Counted from the stretch's first letter, positions 41,521 to 50,718 are shown. The stretch: DNA of 64,000 nt from Streptomyces sp. 6-11-2 (GCF_006540305.1 NZ_BJOR01000001.1:6200001-6264000); one strand, 5' to 3'. Program-made: numbers and translations. The notes: a model not told the origin generated them from the letters alone.

Positions 41521-42105
41521 TCACCAGTCTTCGTCGTCGTCGGCGAGCACCAGGAAGCTGCCCACGACACCATCGTCACCGAACAGGCTCCCGTGGACGG
41601 TACGGGTCACCACGCCGTTGGTGGCGCCGTGGGGACCCACGGTGGCGACCGGGGCGCCGTTGTCACAGGTGAAGCCGCGGAAGACCTCGATGGTCCGCCG
41701 GCTGTCATTGAAAACGTTGAAGCTGCTGGAGCCCAGTCCGCTGGCCGTGGTGATGCAGCCCTCGGCGGCGGCGGAGTACACACGGTCGTTGAAGTAGATC
41801 CTTCCCTCTTCCTTGCGTCCGAAGTCGCGTCCGCCGCCCTCGCGGTCGCGGCCCCCGCCCCTCTCTTCGCCGCCGCCCCTCTCTCCGCCCCCGCCGCTCT
41901 CGGGAGCCGCGGCAGGGGCGGCCCGTTGGTCGGGCTGGGCGGCTCGTTGGTCGGGCTGCGCAGCCCGGTGGACAGCTGCGGCCGGCTGGTGGACAGATGG
42001 GGACGCCGGAGAGGATCCGGAGGTCGCGGCGTAGGTGATACCGGTGGCTGCAAGGACCGCCGCGCCTACGCCGGCAGCGGCCACAGCAAAGGTACGCGTG
42101 GGCAT
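41521..42105 (-). CDS. Secreted protein of unknown function with low-complexity linker
   Basis: 194-residue exported protein. The signal peptide AVAAAGVGAAVLAATGITYA ends near residue 27. An Ala/Pro/Gln segment with duplicated AAQPDQR units precedes a charged Gly/Arg/Glu run (about 70-100), then a folded domain with two cysteines (EGCITTASGLGSSSFNVFND and FRGFTCDNGAPVATVGPHG) that could form a disulfide. The family is not recognised. A GGTCGG-GTGA-CCGACC inverted repeat lies 28 bp before the ATG. Confidence 0.78.
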   Translation of the reverse strand: MPTRTFAVAAAGVGAAVLAATGITYAATSGSSPASPSVHQPAAAVHRAAQPDQRAAQPDQRAAPAAAPESGGGGERGGGEERGGGRDREGGGRDFGRKEEGRIYFNDRVYSAAAEGCITTASGLGSSSFNVFNDSRRTIEVFRGFTCDNGAPVATVGPHGATNGVVTRTVHGSLFGDDGVVGSFLVLADDDEDW

Positions 42106-42484
42106 GTCACTTCTCTCTGTCTCACGGACGTCGGTCGGGTGACCGACCTGAGATGAACGTAATAACAGCCCTGGTAACTGTCATTTCGGACATGTTCAAC
42201 GCGTGACACCATGAGCCCAGCCGGGGGAAAACGCGGCACTCAGCGCATACCGACGGAAGAAGAAGGCTGGATCCCTCCTGCGAGGACGACGATCTGAGCG
42301 ATGAGGTTGCGCCGCAGGTGGACGACGTCCGTCCCCGCCGGGCGAGGGCCCCGTCCGGTGTGCGTGCTGCTCCTCACCGACTCTGACGAGATCCTCAAAA
42401 GTGTGCTCCAGGGTGAGGTCATGCCCGCGGGTGACGCCGATCGGCCGCCCGTGGCTCCGCTGTCCTCGCTGTACGGAGTACTCC
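42106..42484. other. 379-bp divergent region without a confident gene
   Basis: It holds an inverted repeat (42133-42148, GGTCGG/CCGACC) and an AT-richer segment (about 42150-42195) that is the likely promoter of the minus-strand secreted protein gene. A plus-strand frame from 42301 contains VLLLTDSDEILKSVLQGE, faintly like a response-regulator start, but it does not continue as one. Confidence 0.45.
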
Positions 42485-43284
42485 ATGCGTTCACCCGTGT
42501 TCCGCATACGTCTGTCCATCGCCTGCGGGGCCGCCGTTTCGGTGCTGTCGGGGTGCGGCACTGCCAGTGGCCCGGGCGTCACGGACCAGGTCGTCGTCGC
42601 GGGCGGGGGGAAGGAAGCGAACACGCCGGTCCACTCACCCCGGGCCGTCGTGTCTGCTCCGGCACGTGCGGCTGCCTCGACCTCGCTGCACGAGGAAACC
42701 GCGTCCGCCGGACTGCCCGGCGTGGGGCCGCAGACGTCGGCTTCGATTCCCGAGGAGAGCGAGCAGGTCGTGCTCGTCACCGGGAACGGCATCAACTCCC
42801 CGGAGTCGACTGTGGCGTTGTACGACCGCACCGCCTCCGGGTGGCAGGCCGGGAGCGTCTGGCAGGCGCACAACGCTCTCCAGGGCTGGACCGACGACCA
42901 CCATCTCAACGATCTGCGCTCGCCGATCGGGGTGTTCCGCCTCACCGATGCCGGTGGTCTTCTGCCGGACCCGGGGTCCCGGCTTCCGTACAGCCGCTCC
43001 AACGCCTTCACCATCGGCGGGAACGGATTCGCGGGTGAGCCGCTGGCCGGCTCCTTCGACTATGTCGTCGCCATCAACTACAACCGCGAGGCGGGCACTT
43101 CACCGCTGGATTGGACCCGGCCCCTCGGTGCGGAGAGGGGCGGCGGGATCTGGCTGCACGTGGACCACGGTGGTCCGACTGTGTGAGCCTGCGGAAGGCC
43201 CATATGAAAGCGTTGCTGCTCGCGCTGGATCCCGCACGGCATCCCGTGATCGTCATGGGCGACGCGGAGTCCCTGGCCCGCTGA
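42485..43284 (+). pseudogene. L,D-transpeptidase (YkuD-like) lipoprotein, frameshifted at the active site
   Basis: From the ATG at 42485 a lipoprotein signal (SVLSGC) leads to a YkuD-like domain: DDHHLNDLRSPIGVFRLTDA, then YVVAINYNREAGTSPLDWTR and GGIWLHVDHGGPT. The frame then stops at 43186. The sequence continues in another frame with V-S-L-R-K-A-H-M-K-A-L-L-L-A-L-D and HPVIVMGDAESLAR up to a stop at 43284, which is the expected C-terminus. The missing link is the HGC of the catalytic motif. A loss of seven bases after ACT at about 43178 would explain both the frameshift and the missing His/Cys. It is either a pseudogene or a sequencing error; a clean terminator follows. Confidence 0.75.
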
Positions 43285-43287
43285 GCG

Positions 43288-43334
43288 CGCGGTCCGGTGG
43301 TGCCGGGACGAGGGGCCGGGGCCACCGGACCGCG
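43288..43334 (+). terminator. Hairpin after the transpeptidase remnant
   Basis: CGCGGTCCGGTGG (43288-43300) pairs perfectly with CCACCGGACCGCG (43322-43334). It starts 4 bp after the original stop at 43284, so the gene structure was intact before the frameshift. Confidence 0.7.
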
Positions 43335-43456
43335 TGTGCTCAACGGGTGGCAGAGCCCGCCTGCCAATCGGTCCCGCACGGTGACGCGACCGCCGCGCCG
43401 CACGGAAGCGTGGCCCTGACCCTCCGTCACCGCCAGGACGATCCGGGAACCGGGCC

Positions 43457-43990
43457 GTCGACGACCTCCAGGACCTCGCCGCAGCCGACGCCGGCACGCT
43501 GAAGCTGCACCGCGAACTCCTGTCGGCCGGCGAACTCCTCTCCCACGTCGCCGCGGCACACGGAGCACAGGCCGAGGCGTCGGGCATCGCCCTGCTCCAT
43601 CAGGCGGCCGACGGCGTTCAGATGGAAGCCGACCCGGTCCGGATACGCCAGATCATGGGCAACTTGGTGTCCAACGCCCTCCGCCACACGTCCGCAGGCG
43701 GCACGATCACCCTCACCGCCGGGCAGACCGACGACCACGTCCTGCTCACGGTGCGCGACACCGGAAGCGGTATCGCCCCGGAGGATCTCCCGCACATCTT
43801 CGACCGGTTCTGGCGGGCGGAGAAGTCACGCAGCCGGCGGACGGGCGGAAGCGGCCTGGGACTGGCCATCGTGCGCCACCTCGTCACCGCCCACGGCGGC
43901 ACCGTCACGGCCACGAGTGACCCCGGCGTCGAAACGGTGTTCACGCTGCACCTGCCGAAGCCGCGGCGAGCGGAGCGGCACGGGGCGTGA
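43457..43990 (+). pseudogene. 5'-truncated sensor histidine kinase (ATPase domain only)
   Basis: The frame VDDLQDLAAADAGTLKLHRE through to HGA at 43990 matches the C-terminal part of an EnvZ/OmpR-class sensor kinase. The end of the dimerisation region is followed by the full HATPase domain: N box GNLVSNALRHTSAGG, G1 DTGSGIAPEDL, F box FDRFWRAEKS, G2 GGSGLGLAIVRHL. The membrane sensor, HAMP domain and the phospho-accepting His box are missing, and the sequence before 43457 does not resemble them. An ATG at 43622 could still express an isolated ATPase fragment. No response regulator lies beside it. Confidence 0.78.
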
Positions 43991-44103
43991 AGGCGCCGCC
44001 ATCACGCAGCGGCAGGGGCACGCCACACACCGATGGGCAAGTGGCGCACCACCCGGCCCTCGTCGTCCGGAGGTGGGCGGCGCCGGCCGCGCGGCCGCCT
44101 CGG

Positions 44104-45468
44104 TCAGCCGGCCTGGGTGTCCGGCGTGCCTTGGTGGTACCGCTGCTGCCAGCGACCGTCCTCGCGCGTCCAGATGGAGCTGCGGTGAACCACGCCAACC
44201 GAGTCCTCGGTGCGGAACCGAACGTGGACGACGCCCGGGGCGAGTTCCACGACCCGGTCGAAGGTCACGCCCTGCACCTGGTCCGGGATGCTGTTGAGGA
44301 CGCGGATCACCTCCTCGCGCTCCCAGTACTTTCCGGTGCGCCCGATCTCGTAGAAGTCATGATGGATCAGTTGTTCGAGCCGGCCGACGTCATTGCGCGC
44401 CTCGGCACCGAGGAGCGAGGACTCCAGGCGGATGATCTCCTCGCGGAGATCCACCACGGTCTCCGCGGAGTGTCCTGTCGCGGTCGGCCCGGACCGCACC
44501 GTGCGGAAAAGGCGTTCGGCGGTCCCGCCCAGTGCGTGGGGGTTCAGGCCTGCCTGTTCCAGGGTGGGGACCGGGTCTGCCACTCCCGTGCCGTACGGGG
44601 CGTCCGTGCCCAGGAGAAGGTGGGGTTCGCCGAAGGTTTCCTTGAGGTGGCGGAGGGCGGGGGCGGTGTGGACCACCGTGTCGCACCAGACCCGGTCCAG
44701 ATAGGCGCTCGGCGGGTGGTGGGCGCGGGTGCGGAGGTCGGCGCGGTAGTGCCAGTTGTTGTCCAGGCGGGGCAGGAGCTGGGCGAGGACGCCTCCGCCG
44801 TGGGCCAGTACCAGGCGCAGGCGCGCATGGCGGTCCAGGGTGCCGGAGGCGGCGAGGCGAGCGTAGGCGAGGGCCGTGTCCAGGGGGGCGCCGACCGAGT
44901 TGTGCAGGAACAGGTCCGGGTCCTGCAGGGGACCGCAGTAGGACGGATGCAGGGACAGCGGGACGTCCAGGGTCTCGCACACCGTGAACAGCGCGTCGAG
45001 GCCCGCGCGGTCGAGGGGGCGGCCCGCGACCGGGCCCGTGGTGATCTGCGCGCCCGCGAGACCGAGGCGGGTGACCGCCCGCTCCAGTTCGGCCGCCGCG
45101 TCCTCGGGGCGGCCCACGGGCAGGGTCGCGAGGCCGGTCAGTCGGCCGGCCGCCGCCGCGCTGCCCACGTACGCGGCGAGCGCGTCGTTCGCGGCGCGGG
45201 CGTACCGCGTCGCCTCCGGTCCCGTACCGACGGCGTACGCGTGGGGGGTCAGGGAGACCACGGCGCGGTCCACGCCCTGCCGGTCCATACGGGCGAGTGC
45301 CGCGGCCGGGTCGGTCAGATCCGGGTAGTGGGCGGGCAGGCGTTCCCCGGTGGGTGAGAGCAGGCGGCCGTCCTCGGTGGTGCGCAGGCCCGCCGCGAGC
45401 GCCGGCGGCCAGTCGCCGGCCAGCACCTGCGCGGGCAGCATGTGGGTGTGGACGTCGACGACGGTCAT
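44104..45468 (-). CDS. Amidohydrolase (ACMSD-like) fused to a SnoaL/DUF4440 domain
   Basis: 454-residue protein. Residues 1-335 form a metal-dependent amidohydrolase_2 TIM barrel: metal ligands VVDVHTHMLP, then LSLHPSYCG, RLRLVLAHGGGVLAQLLPRL and LLLGTDAPYG. Residues about 350-454 form an NTF2-like SnoaL/DUF4440 domain (EIIRLESSLLGAEARNDVGR, FYEIGRTGKYWERE, VVHRSSIWTREDGRWQQRYH) in the same unbroken frame. Such a fusion is uncommon; decarboxylation or hydrolysis of a carboxylate intermediate is the family expectation. The ATG at 45468 has a perfect AAAGGAGG. Last gene of the ureide operon, coupled to the M20 gene (ATGA). Confidence 0.85.
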   Translation of the reverse strand: MTVVDVHTHMLPAQVLAGDWPPALAAGLRTTEDGRLLSPTGERLPAHYPDLTDPAAALARMDRQGVDRAVVSLTPHAYAVGTGPEATRYARAANDALAAYVGSAAAAGRLTGLATLPVGRPEDAAAELERAVTRLGLAGAQITTGPVAGRPLDRAGLDALFTVCETLDVPLSLHPSYCGPLQDPDLFLHNSVGAPLDTALAYARLAASGTLDRHARLRLVLAHGGGVLAQLLPRLDNNWHYRADLRTRAHHPPSAYLDRVWCDTVVHTAPALRHLKETFGEPHLLLGTDAPYGTGVADPVPTLEQAGLNPHALGGTAERLFRTVRSGPTATGHSAETVVDLREEIIRLESSLLGAEARNDVGRLEQLIHHDFYEIGRTGKYWEREEVIRVLNSIPDQVQGVTFDRVVELAPGVVHVRFRTEDSVGVVHRSSIWTREDGRWQQRYHQGTPDTQAG

Positions 45469-46919
45469 CCGGCCTCCTTTGACGGGACGCGGCGCGTCCA
45501 CCCCGTGGCCTCGCCCTCGGCCAGGCGGCGCAACACCTCCGCGCTGGTCTTGATGCCGTTCCTGAACCACTCCAGGGAGAAGTGCTCCTGCGAGGAGTGC
45601 TCCTGCAGGTCGGGCTGGCCGTACGGGACGAGGAGGCAGGGCAGTCCGGCGTGCTCGACGAACGCGCCGAAGACGCCTCCTCCGCCGATCGAGGGGATCA
45701 CCGCCGCTTCCTGGCCCCACACGGCGCCGAGCGCGGCGCGGGCCGTGGTGACGAGCGGGTGGGTGTCGGGGATCGAGGAGGGTGGGCAGTCGGCGAGGAC
45801 GGTGAACGTGATGTCGTCCCAGCCGTGGTCGTCCAGGTGACGGCGGATCAGCTGGGCGGTGCGCGCCGGGCTCTGGCCGGGCATGAGGGCGATGTCGACC
45901 TTGGCGGTCGCCCGGGTCGGCACCGCCATTTTCAGGCCCTCGCCGGTGTAGCCGGCCTCGATGCCGCAGACGCAGATGCGCGGCGAGAAGAACATCGCGT
46001 CCACCGGGTCGGACGTGGTGTAGGCGCGGACGCCCAGGTCCTGGGCCGGGGGGAGGAAGGTGTCGGGGAGGGCCGCCGCCGCGGTCCGGACCGACTCCGG
46101 GACCGGTTCGATGCCGTCGTGGAAGCCGTCGACGAGGATGTGTCCGTCCGCGTCGGTCAGGGACGCGAGCGCCCGGGTGAGGCGGTCCGCCGGGTTCGGC
46201 AGGATGCCGCCGTAGCTCGCCGAGTGCCACTCCTGCGGGCTGCCCTCGCAGGTGAACTCCAGGTAGAGCGCGCCCCGTACGCCGAGGAAGAGTGCCGGCT
46301 GCCACAGGCCCAGCGTGGAGGCGTCGGAGGTGTAGAGGGCGTCGGCGGTGAACCGTTCCGGGTGCTCGGCGATGAAACGGCGGGTGTTCAGGGAGCCCGT
46401 CTCGTCCTCGCCGTCGAGCATCAGGTCGAGCCGCAGCGGCGGCGGAGCGCCGGTGACGTCGGTCCAGACGGCGAGGGCGCACAGATGGGCGAGGAGCTGG
46501 CCCTTGCTGTCACCGACTCCCCTGCCCCACAGCGCCCCCTCGTGGACGGTGGGCTCGAACGGCGGGAACGGCCAGTCGGCGGGGTCGCCGGCGGGCACGA
46601 CGTCGTAGTGGCCGTAGATCAGCAGGTGCGGGGTGTCCTCGGCGGAGTGCTCGCCGAGGGCCGCCCAGACGATGGGGCTGCCGCCGGTCTCCAGGGTCTC
46701 GGAGTCGACGCCGATCCGCTTGAGGATGTCGGTGAGGAGCGCCGCGCATTCGCGTACGCCCTCACCGGTGACGCTGACGCTGGGCTGCGCGGCGAGTTCG
46801 ACGAGCCAGGACAGGAATTCGTCGGCGCGTTCGTCGATCCTCGTCCACAGCGCGTCGCGCAGCGCGGTCCCCGTCGGTACCGGGCCCGTCGCGTCGGTGG
46901 TGTGCTCAGAAGCCGTCAC
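45465..46919 (-). CDS. M20-family metallopeptidase/amidohydrolase
   Basis: 484-residue di-zinc hydrolase of the M20/ArgE/DapE fold. Metal and catalytic motifs: LLIYGHYDVVP, WGRGVGDSKGQLLAHL, DLMLDGEDETGSLN and ALYTSDAST. The lid domain occurs around WHSASYGGILPNPADRL. The length and GEDETGS motif suit the CNDP-type dipeptidase branch, although members of the same fold hydrolyse N-carbamoyl amino acids and allantoate; the operon context makes an amide or carbamoyl substrate likely. The GTG at 46919 overlaps the cupin gene by 14 bases. Confidence 0.88.
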   Translation of the reverse strand: MTASEHTTDATGPVPTGTALRDALWTRIDERADEFLSWLVELAAQPSVSVTGEGVRECAALLTDILKRIGVDSETLETGGSPIVWAALGEHSAEDTPHLLIYGHYDVVPAGDPADWPFPPFEPTVHEGALWGRGVGDSKGQLLAHLCALAVWTDVTGAPPPLRLDLMLDGEDETGSLNTRRFIAEHPERFTADALYTSDASTLGLWQPALFLGVRGALYLEFTCEGSPQEWHSASYGGILPNPADRLTRALASLTDADGHILVDGFHDGIEPVPESVRTAAAALPDTFLPPAQDLGVRAYTTSDPVDAMFFSPRICVCGIEAGYTGEGLKMAVPTRATAKVDIALMPGQSPARTAQLIRRHLDDHGWDDITFTVLADCPPSSIPDTHPLVTTARAALGAVWGQEAAVIPSIGGGGVFGAFVEHAGLPCLLVPYGQPDLQEHSSQEHFSLEWFRNGIKTSAEVLRRLAEGEATGWTRRVPSKEAG

Positions 46920-47685
46920 GGTTGATGTCCTTGTAGAGCAGGTAGGCGGCGGTACCGGGCCCCGTCGGGTAGAAGTACTGGGGGCAGTACGGGGCCATGT
47001 AGATGAAGTCCTCGGTCTCCACCTCCATGATGTCGCCGTCGAGGTGGTACAGCCCGGAGCCCTTCAGCATCCACAGGCCGTGCTCCTCGTCGTGGACCTC
47101 GACCTTCGGGAAGACGGCGCCCGGCTCGAAGGACAGCACGCTCATCGAGAAGTCGTAGGGCGCGTCGACGGGCAGCAGTTCGGCGCGGCTGATCCCGGCG
47201 ACCGAGCCGGGCCGGTACTCCGCGTCGCCGAGCCGTCCGCTGACCGGCTGCGGGGCGGGTACGCCGGGCCAGGGCTGGTGCTCCTGCTTGATCCACAGGA
47301 GCCGGGCCGGGGCCGCGGTGTCGTTGCGCAGCTGGAAGCCGGTGCCGGCGGGCAGGAACGCGAACCCCTGGTCGGCGAGGTCGTGCTCGGCGTCGCCGGC
47401 CAGGACGTGCGGCGTGCCGTCGAGGCCGAGCAGGAAGTGCTCGTGCTCGGCGCCGGTGACGGCCGAAGTGCCGCCGCCGGGCTCGATCTCCAGCAGGTAC
47501 CAGCCGAACCGGGCGCGGTGCAGCCGCGGCGTGGCCAGCTTCTTCACGATCACTCCGTCGAAGCCGGGCAGCCGGCTCGGGAACTGGTTGGCCGGGGTGA
47601 GCAGGTGGTACGCGTCGGTGCGGTGCCCACGGGAGACGGAGACCGTGGTCGGCGGGGCGTAGGGGCGGTCGGGGGTGGTGGTCAT
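46906..47685 (-). CDS. allE: (S)-ureidoglycine aminohydrolase-like bicupin
   Basis: 259-residue protein with two cupin modules, closely following the YlbA/AllE family: HFLLGLDGTPHVLAGDAEHD in the first, and FSMSVLSFEPGAVFPKVEVH, EEHGLWMLKGSGLYHLDGD and EDFIYMAPYCPQYFY in the second, ending KDINRDGF. The Mn-binding Glu/His/His/Gln pattern lies in the second cupin (VEVHDEEHG...PQYFY). The family releases ammonia from ureidoglycine in allantoin breakdown. This is the clearest pointer to ureide chemistry in the operon. GGAGAGA precedes the ATG at 47685. Confidence 0.88.
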   Translation of the reverse strand: MTTTPDRPYAPPTTVSVSRGHRTDAYHLLTPANQFPSRLPGFDGVIVKKLATPRLHRARFGWYLLEIEPGGGTSAVTGAEHEHFLLGLDGTPHVLAGDAEHDLADQGFAFLPAGTGFQLRNDTAAPARLLWIKQEHQPWPGVPAPQPVSGRLGDAEYRPGSVAGISRAELLPVDAPYDFSMSVLSFEPGAVFPKVEVHDEEHGLWMLKGSGLYHLDGDIMEVETEDFIYMAPYCPQYFYPTGPGTAAYLLYKDINRDGF

Positions 47686-47726
47686 GTGATCTCTCTCCTG
47701 GCTGTCGTGGGCTGAGGTGTGTGCGG

Positions 47727-49232
47727 TCAGGTGGTCTGGAGGACCGGGGCCGCGGGCCGCGGCTCCTCCGCGTGCGGGACGCCGGGCGTGCGGGCGAGGA
47801 AGCGGCCGCCGCCCGCGAGGCCGGGTACGGGGCGCCCGTCGCGTACGGCGATCCGTCCGCCGGCGAGGACGGCGCGGGGCGCGCCGATGACCTCGATGCC
47901 CTCGTACGGCAGGTGGTCGACGGCCGAGTGGTGGTCGGCGACCGTGAGGGTGCGGCGGCGCTCCGGGTCGAAGACGAGCAGATCGGCGTCGGCGCCGGGG
48001 GCGATCAGGCCCTTGCGGGGCAGCAGCCCGAACATGCGGGCCGGGGCCGTGGACACGGCGTCGGCCCAGCGGCGCGGGGTGATGCGACCGGTGCGGACCC
48101 CGAAGTGGTGGAGCAGCATGATGCGCTGCTCGATGCCGGGGAGGCCGTTGAGGATGCAGTCGAACCGCGGCTCCATGATCTTCTGGTCGGCGATCCGGAA
48201 CGCGCAGTGGTCGCTGGAGACCATGGCGAGGCTGCCGTCGGCGAGCGCCTGCCACAGCGCCTCCTGGTCGGCGGCCCGGCGCAGCGGCGGTGAGCACACG
48301 GCCTGCGCCGCGGTGGCGAGGTCGCCCTCCAGGGCATGCTCGTCGAGGACGAGGTAGTGCGGGCAGGTCTCGCCGTGTACGTCCCAGCCCGCCGCGCGGG
48401 ATCTGCGGATCGGGTCGAGTGCGGTGGCGCCGGAGACGTGGACGATGTAGACGCGGGCGCCTGCGACCCGGGCCAGGTGCGCGATCCGGTTGACGGCCTC
48501 GGCCTCCAGCAGGTCGGGGCGGGTGTGCGAGTGGTGGTGCGGCGCGGTCTCGCCGCGGTCGATCGCCTGCGCGGTGAGCAGGTCGATCGCGTCGCCGTTC
48601 TCCGCGTGCACCAGCACGGTGATGCCGAGCGGGGCCGCGCACTGCAGGATCCGCAGCAGCCCGCGGTCGTCCGTCATCCGGCGGCCCCGGTAGGCCATGT
48701 ACACCTTGATGCTGGTGACGCCCTCGGCGACCAGGCGGGGCAGCTCGGCCAGTTCGTCCTCGCCGGGCTGGACAAGCACCATGTGGACGCCGACGTCCGC
48801 CGCGGGCCGCTGGGCGAGCATTCGGGCCTGCCAGGCGTGCAGCGCGGCCAGCGGTGACTCGCCGGGCTCCGGGTAGCAGAAGTCGAGGATCGACGTGGTG
48901 CCCCCGGCGAGCCCGGCGACGGTTCCCCGGTGGAAGTCGTCGCAGGTGCGGTGACCGCGGATCAGGGTGTCCAGATGGGTGTGCGGGTCGATGCCGCCGG
49001 GCAGCACCCAGCAGCCGCCCGCGTCGATCGTCTCGTCCGCGTCGGCGTGGCGCAGCACTCCCGGGCTCGCGACCGCCGTGATGACCCCGTTCTCGACGAG
49101 GACGTCCGCCGCTTCGGTGGCGTCGGGGCCGATGACGGTACCTCCGGCCACGAGCACCCGGCCGGCGAACGGGGGAGTCGGCGCACCGGACGCGGCGTAG
49201 TGCGGTGCCCTCACCTGGGTGAACTCAGGCAC
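47727..49232 (-). CDS. Hydantoinase/dihydropyrimidinase/allantoinase-family cyclic amidohydrolase
   Basis: 501-residue TIM-barrel amidohydrolase with a binuclear metal site: GGIDPHTHLD, the carboxylated-Lys motif TSIKVYMAYRG, VLVHAENGD, VYIVHVSGA and the late MVSSDHCAF. These place it in the D-hydantoinase/dihydropyrimidinase branch, which also contains allantoinases. It opens cyclic ureides (hydantoin, dihydropyrimidine or allantoin). It starts 8 bp inside the upstream aldehyde dehydrogenase stop region. Substrate choice cannot be settled by eye. Confidence 0.92.
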   Translation of the reverse strand: MPEFTQVRAPHYAASGAPTPPFAGRVLVAGGTVIGPDATEAADVLVENGVITAVASPGVLRHADADETIDAGGCWVLPGGIDPHTHLDTLIRGHRTCDDFHRGTVAGLAGGTTSILDFCYPEPGESPLAALHAWQARMLAQRPAADVGVHMVLVQPGEDELAELPRLVAEGVTSIKVYMAYRGRRMTDDRGLLRILQCAAPLGITVLVHAENGDAIDLLTAQAIDRGETAPHHHSHTRPDLLEAEAVNRIAHLARVAGARVYIVHVSGATALDPIRRSRAAGWDVHGETCPHYLVLDEHALEGDLATAAQAVCSPPLRRAADQEALWQALADGSLAMVSSDHCAFRIADQKIMEPRFDCILNGLPGIEQRIMLLHHFGVRTGRITPRRWADAVSTAPARMFGLLPRKGLIAPGADADLLVFDPERRRTLTVADHHSAVDHLPYEGIEVIGAPRAVLAGGRIAVRDGRPVPGLAGGGRFLARTPGVPHAEEPRPAAPVLQTT

Positions 49233-50718
49233 CGAGGTTCACCCAGACCGTCTTCGGCAGCGTGTACTGCTCCATCGCGTGCAGGGACTTGTCACGGCCG
49301 GTGCCGGACTGCCGGAAGCCGCCGAAGGGGACGGTCACGTCGGAGTGGTTGTAGCAGTTCACCCACACCGTGCCGGCGCGCAGAGCGCGGGAGACCCGGT
49401 GCGCGGTGGTGACGTCACGGGTCCAGACGGCGGCGGCGAGCCCGTACTGGGAGTCGTTCGCGATCCGTACGGCGTCGTCGGCGTCCTTCGCGGTGATCAG
49501 GGACAGCACGGGGCCGAAGATCTCCTCCTGGGCGACGCGCATGTCGTTGGTGACGTCGGCGAGGACCGTGGGCTCCAGGTAGCAGCCGCCGGAGTCCGGG
49601 CGTCCGCGCTCGCCGCCGGTGGCGACGCGCGCGCCTTCCTCACGGCCGATGCCGACGTAGCCGAGGACGCGGGAGAGCTGGGACTCGTCGACGAGCGCGC
49701 CCATCCTCACCGCCGGGTCGAGGGGGTCGCCGGGCCGCCAGGCGCCCGCGGCCTCGATGAGCCGCTCGGTGAACTCCTCGCGCACGGACTCCTGCACGAT
49801 GACGCGGGAGCCGGCGCTGCACATCTCGCCCTGGTTGACGAACGCTCCGAGCGCGGCACCCTCGGCCGCGGCGGCGAGGTCGGGCGCGTCCTCCAGGACG
49901 ATGTTGGGGGACTTGCCGCCGCACTCCAGCGACACGCTCTTCATGTTCGACTGCGCCGCGTACTCCAGGAAGAACTTGCCGACCTGGGTGGAGCCGGTGA
50001 AGGCGACCTTGTCGACGTCCGGGTGCAGACCGAGGGCGCGACCGACGGACTCTCCGAGGCCGGTGACGACGTTGAACACCCCCTCGGGGACGCCCGCCTC
50101 CGCGGCCAGCGCGGCGAGCGCGAGGACGACGTGCGGGGCCTGCTCGGCGGGCTTCACGACGAGGGAGTTGCCGGTGGCGAGGGCGGGGGCGATCTTCCAC
50201 ATCGGCATGCCGATCGGGAAGTTCCACGGCACGACGGCGGCGACGACGCCGAGGGGTTCGCGGGTGACGAGGGCGAGCGCGCTGTCCGCGGTCGGCGCGA
50301 CCTCGCCGTAGACCTTGTCGATGGCCTCGGCGAACCAGCGCAGCACGTCGGCCGCGTGGTCGGCCTCGCCGAGCGTGGAGCCGATCGGCTTGCCGCTGTC
50401 GAGGGTCATGACCAGCGCGAGGTGCTCGCGGTCGCGGCGGATCAGCTCGGCGAACCGCAGCAGCACCGCGCGGCGGGCGATCGGCGCCATCCGCGACCAG
50501 ACGCCGGACTCGAAGGCGCGGCGGGCGGCGGCGACGGCCCGGTCGACGTCCGCCGGGCCCATGGCGGGGCTGGAGGCGACGGTGCGGCCGTCGACGGGCG
50601 AGACGGTGTCGAGGCGTTCGCCGGAGGCGGCGTCGGTGTGGGCGCCGTCGATGAACGCGCGCTCCTCCCAGCGCAGTTGCTCGGCCCGCTGGTGCCATTC
50701 CTGGGCGGTGACGGTCAT
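49225..50718 (-). CDS. Aldehyde dehydrogenase (aminoaldehyde/gamma-Glu-aminobutyraldehyde type)
   Basis: 497-residue NAD(P)-dependent ALDH with VVPWNFPIGMPMWKIAPALA, FTGSTQVGKFF, general-base Glu in SLECGGKSPNIV, nucleophile Cys in NQGEMCSAGSRV and the C-terminal VPFGGFRQSGTGRDKS. NQGEMCSAGSR is typical of PuuC/betaine-aldehyde-type enzymes. In this operon it probably oxidises an aldehyde released from the imported ureide or amine. The ATG at 50718 is 78 bp from the amidohydrolase upstream. Confidence 0.92.
   Translation of the reverse strand: MTVTAQEWHQRAEQLRWEERAFIDGAHTDAASGERLDTVSPVDGRTVASSPAMGPADVDRAVAAARRAFESGVWSRMAPIARRAVLLRFAELIRRDREHLALVMTLDSGKPIGSTLGEADHAADVLRWFAEAIDKVYGEVAPTADSALALVTREPLGVVAAVVPWNFPIGMPMWKIAPALATGNSLVVKPAEQAPHVVLALAALAAEAGVPEGVFNVVTGLGESVGRALGLHPDVDKVAFTGSTQVGKFFLEYAAQSNMKSVSLECGGKSPNIVLEDAPDLAAAAEGAALGAFVNQGEMCSAGSRVIVQESVREEFTERLIEAAGAWRPGDPLDPAVRMGALVDESQLSRVLGYVGIGREEGARVATGGERGRPDSGGCYLEPTVLADVTNDMRVAQEEIFGPVLSLITAKDADDAVRIANDSQYGLAAAVWTRDVTTAHRVSRALRAGTVWVNCYNHSDVTVPFGGFRQSGTGRDKSLHAMEQYTLPKTVWVNLGA

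Noticed and set aside
42301..42480. Possible response-regulator start (VLLLTDSDEILKSVLQGE)
   Set aside because: Tempting because a kinase fragment lies 1 kb downstream, but the next residues do not continue as a receiver domain and no phospho-acceptor Asp or Lys motif follows.
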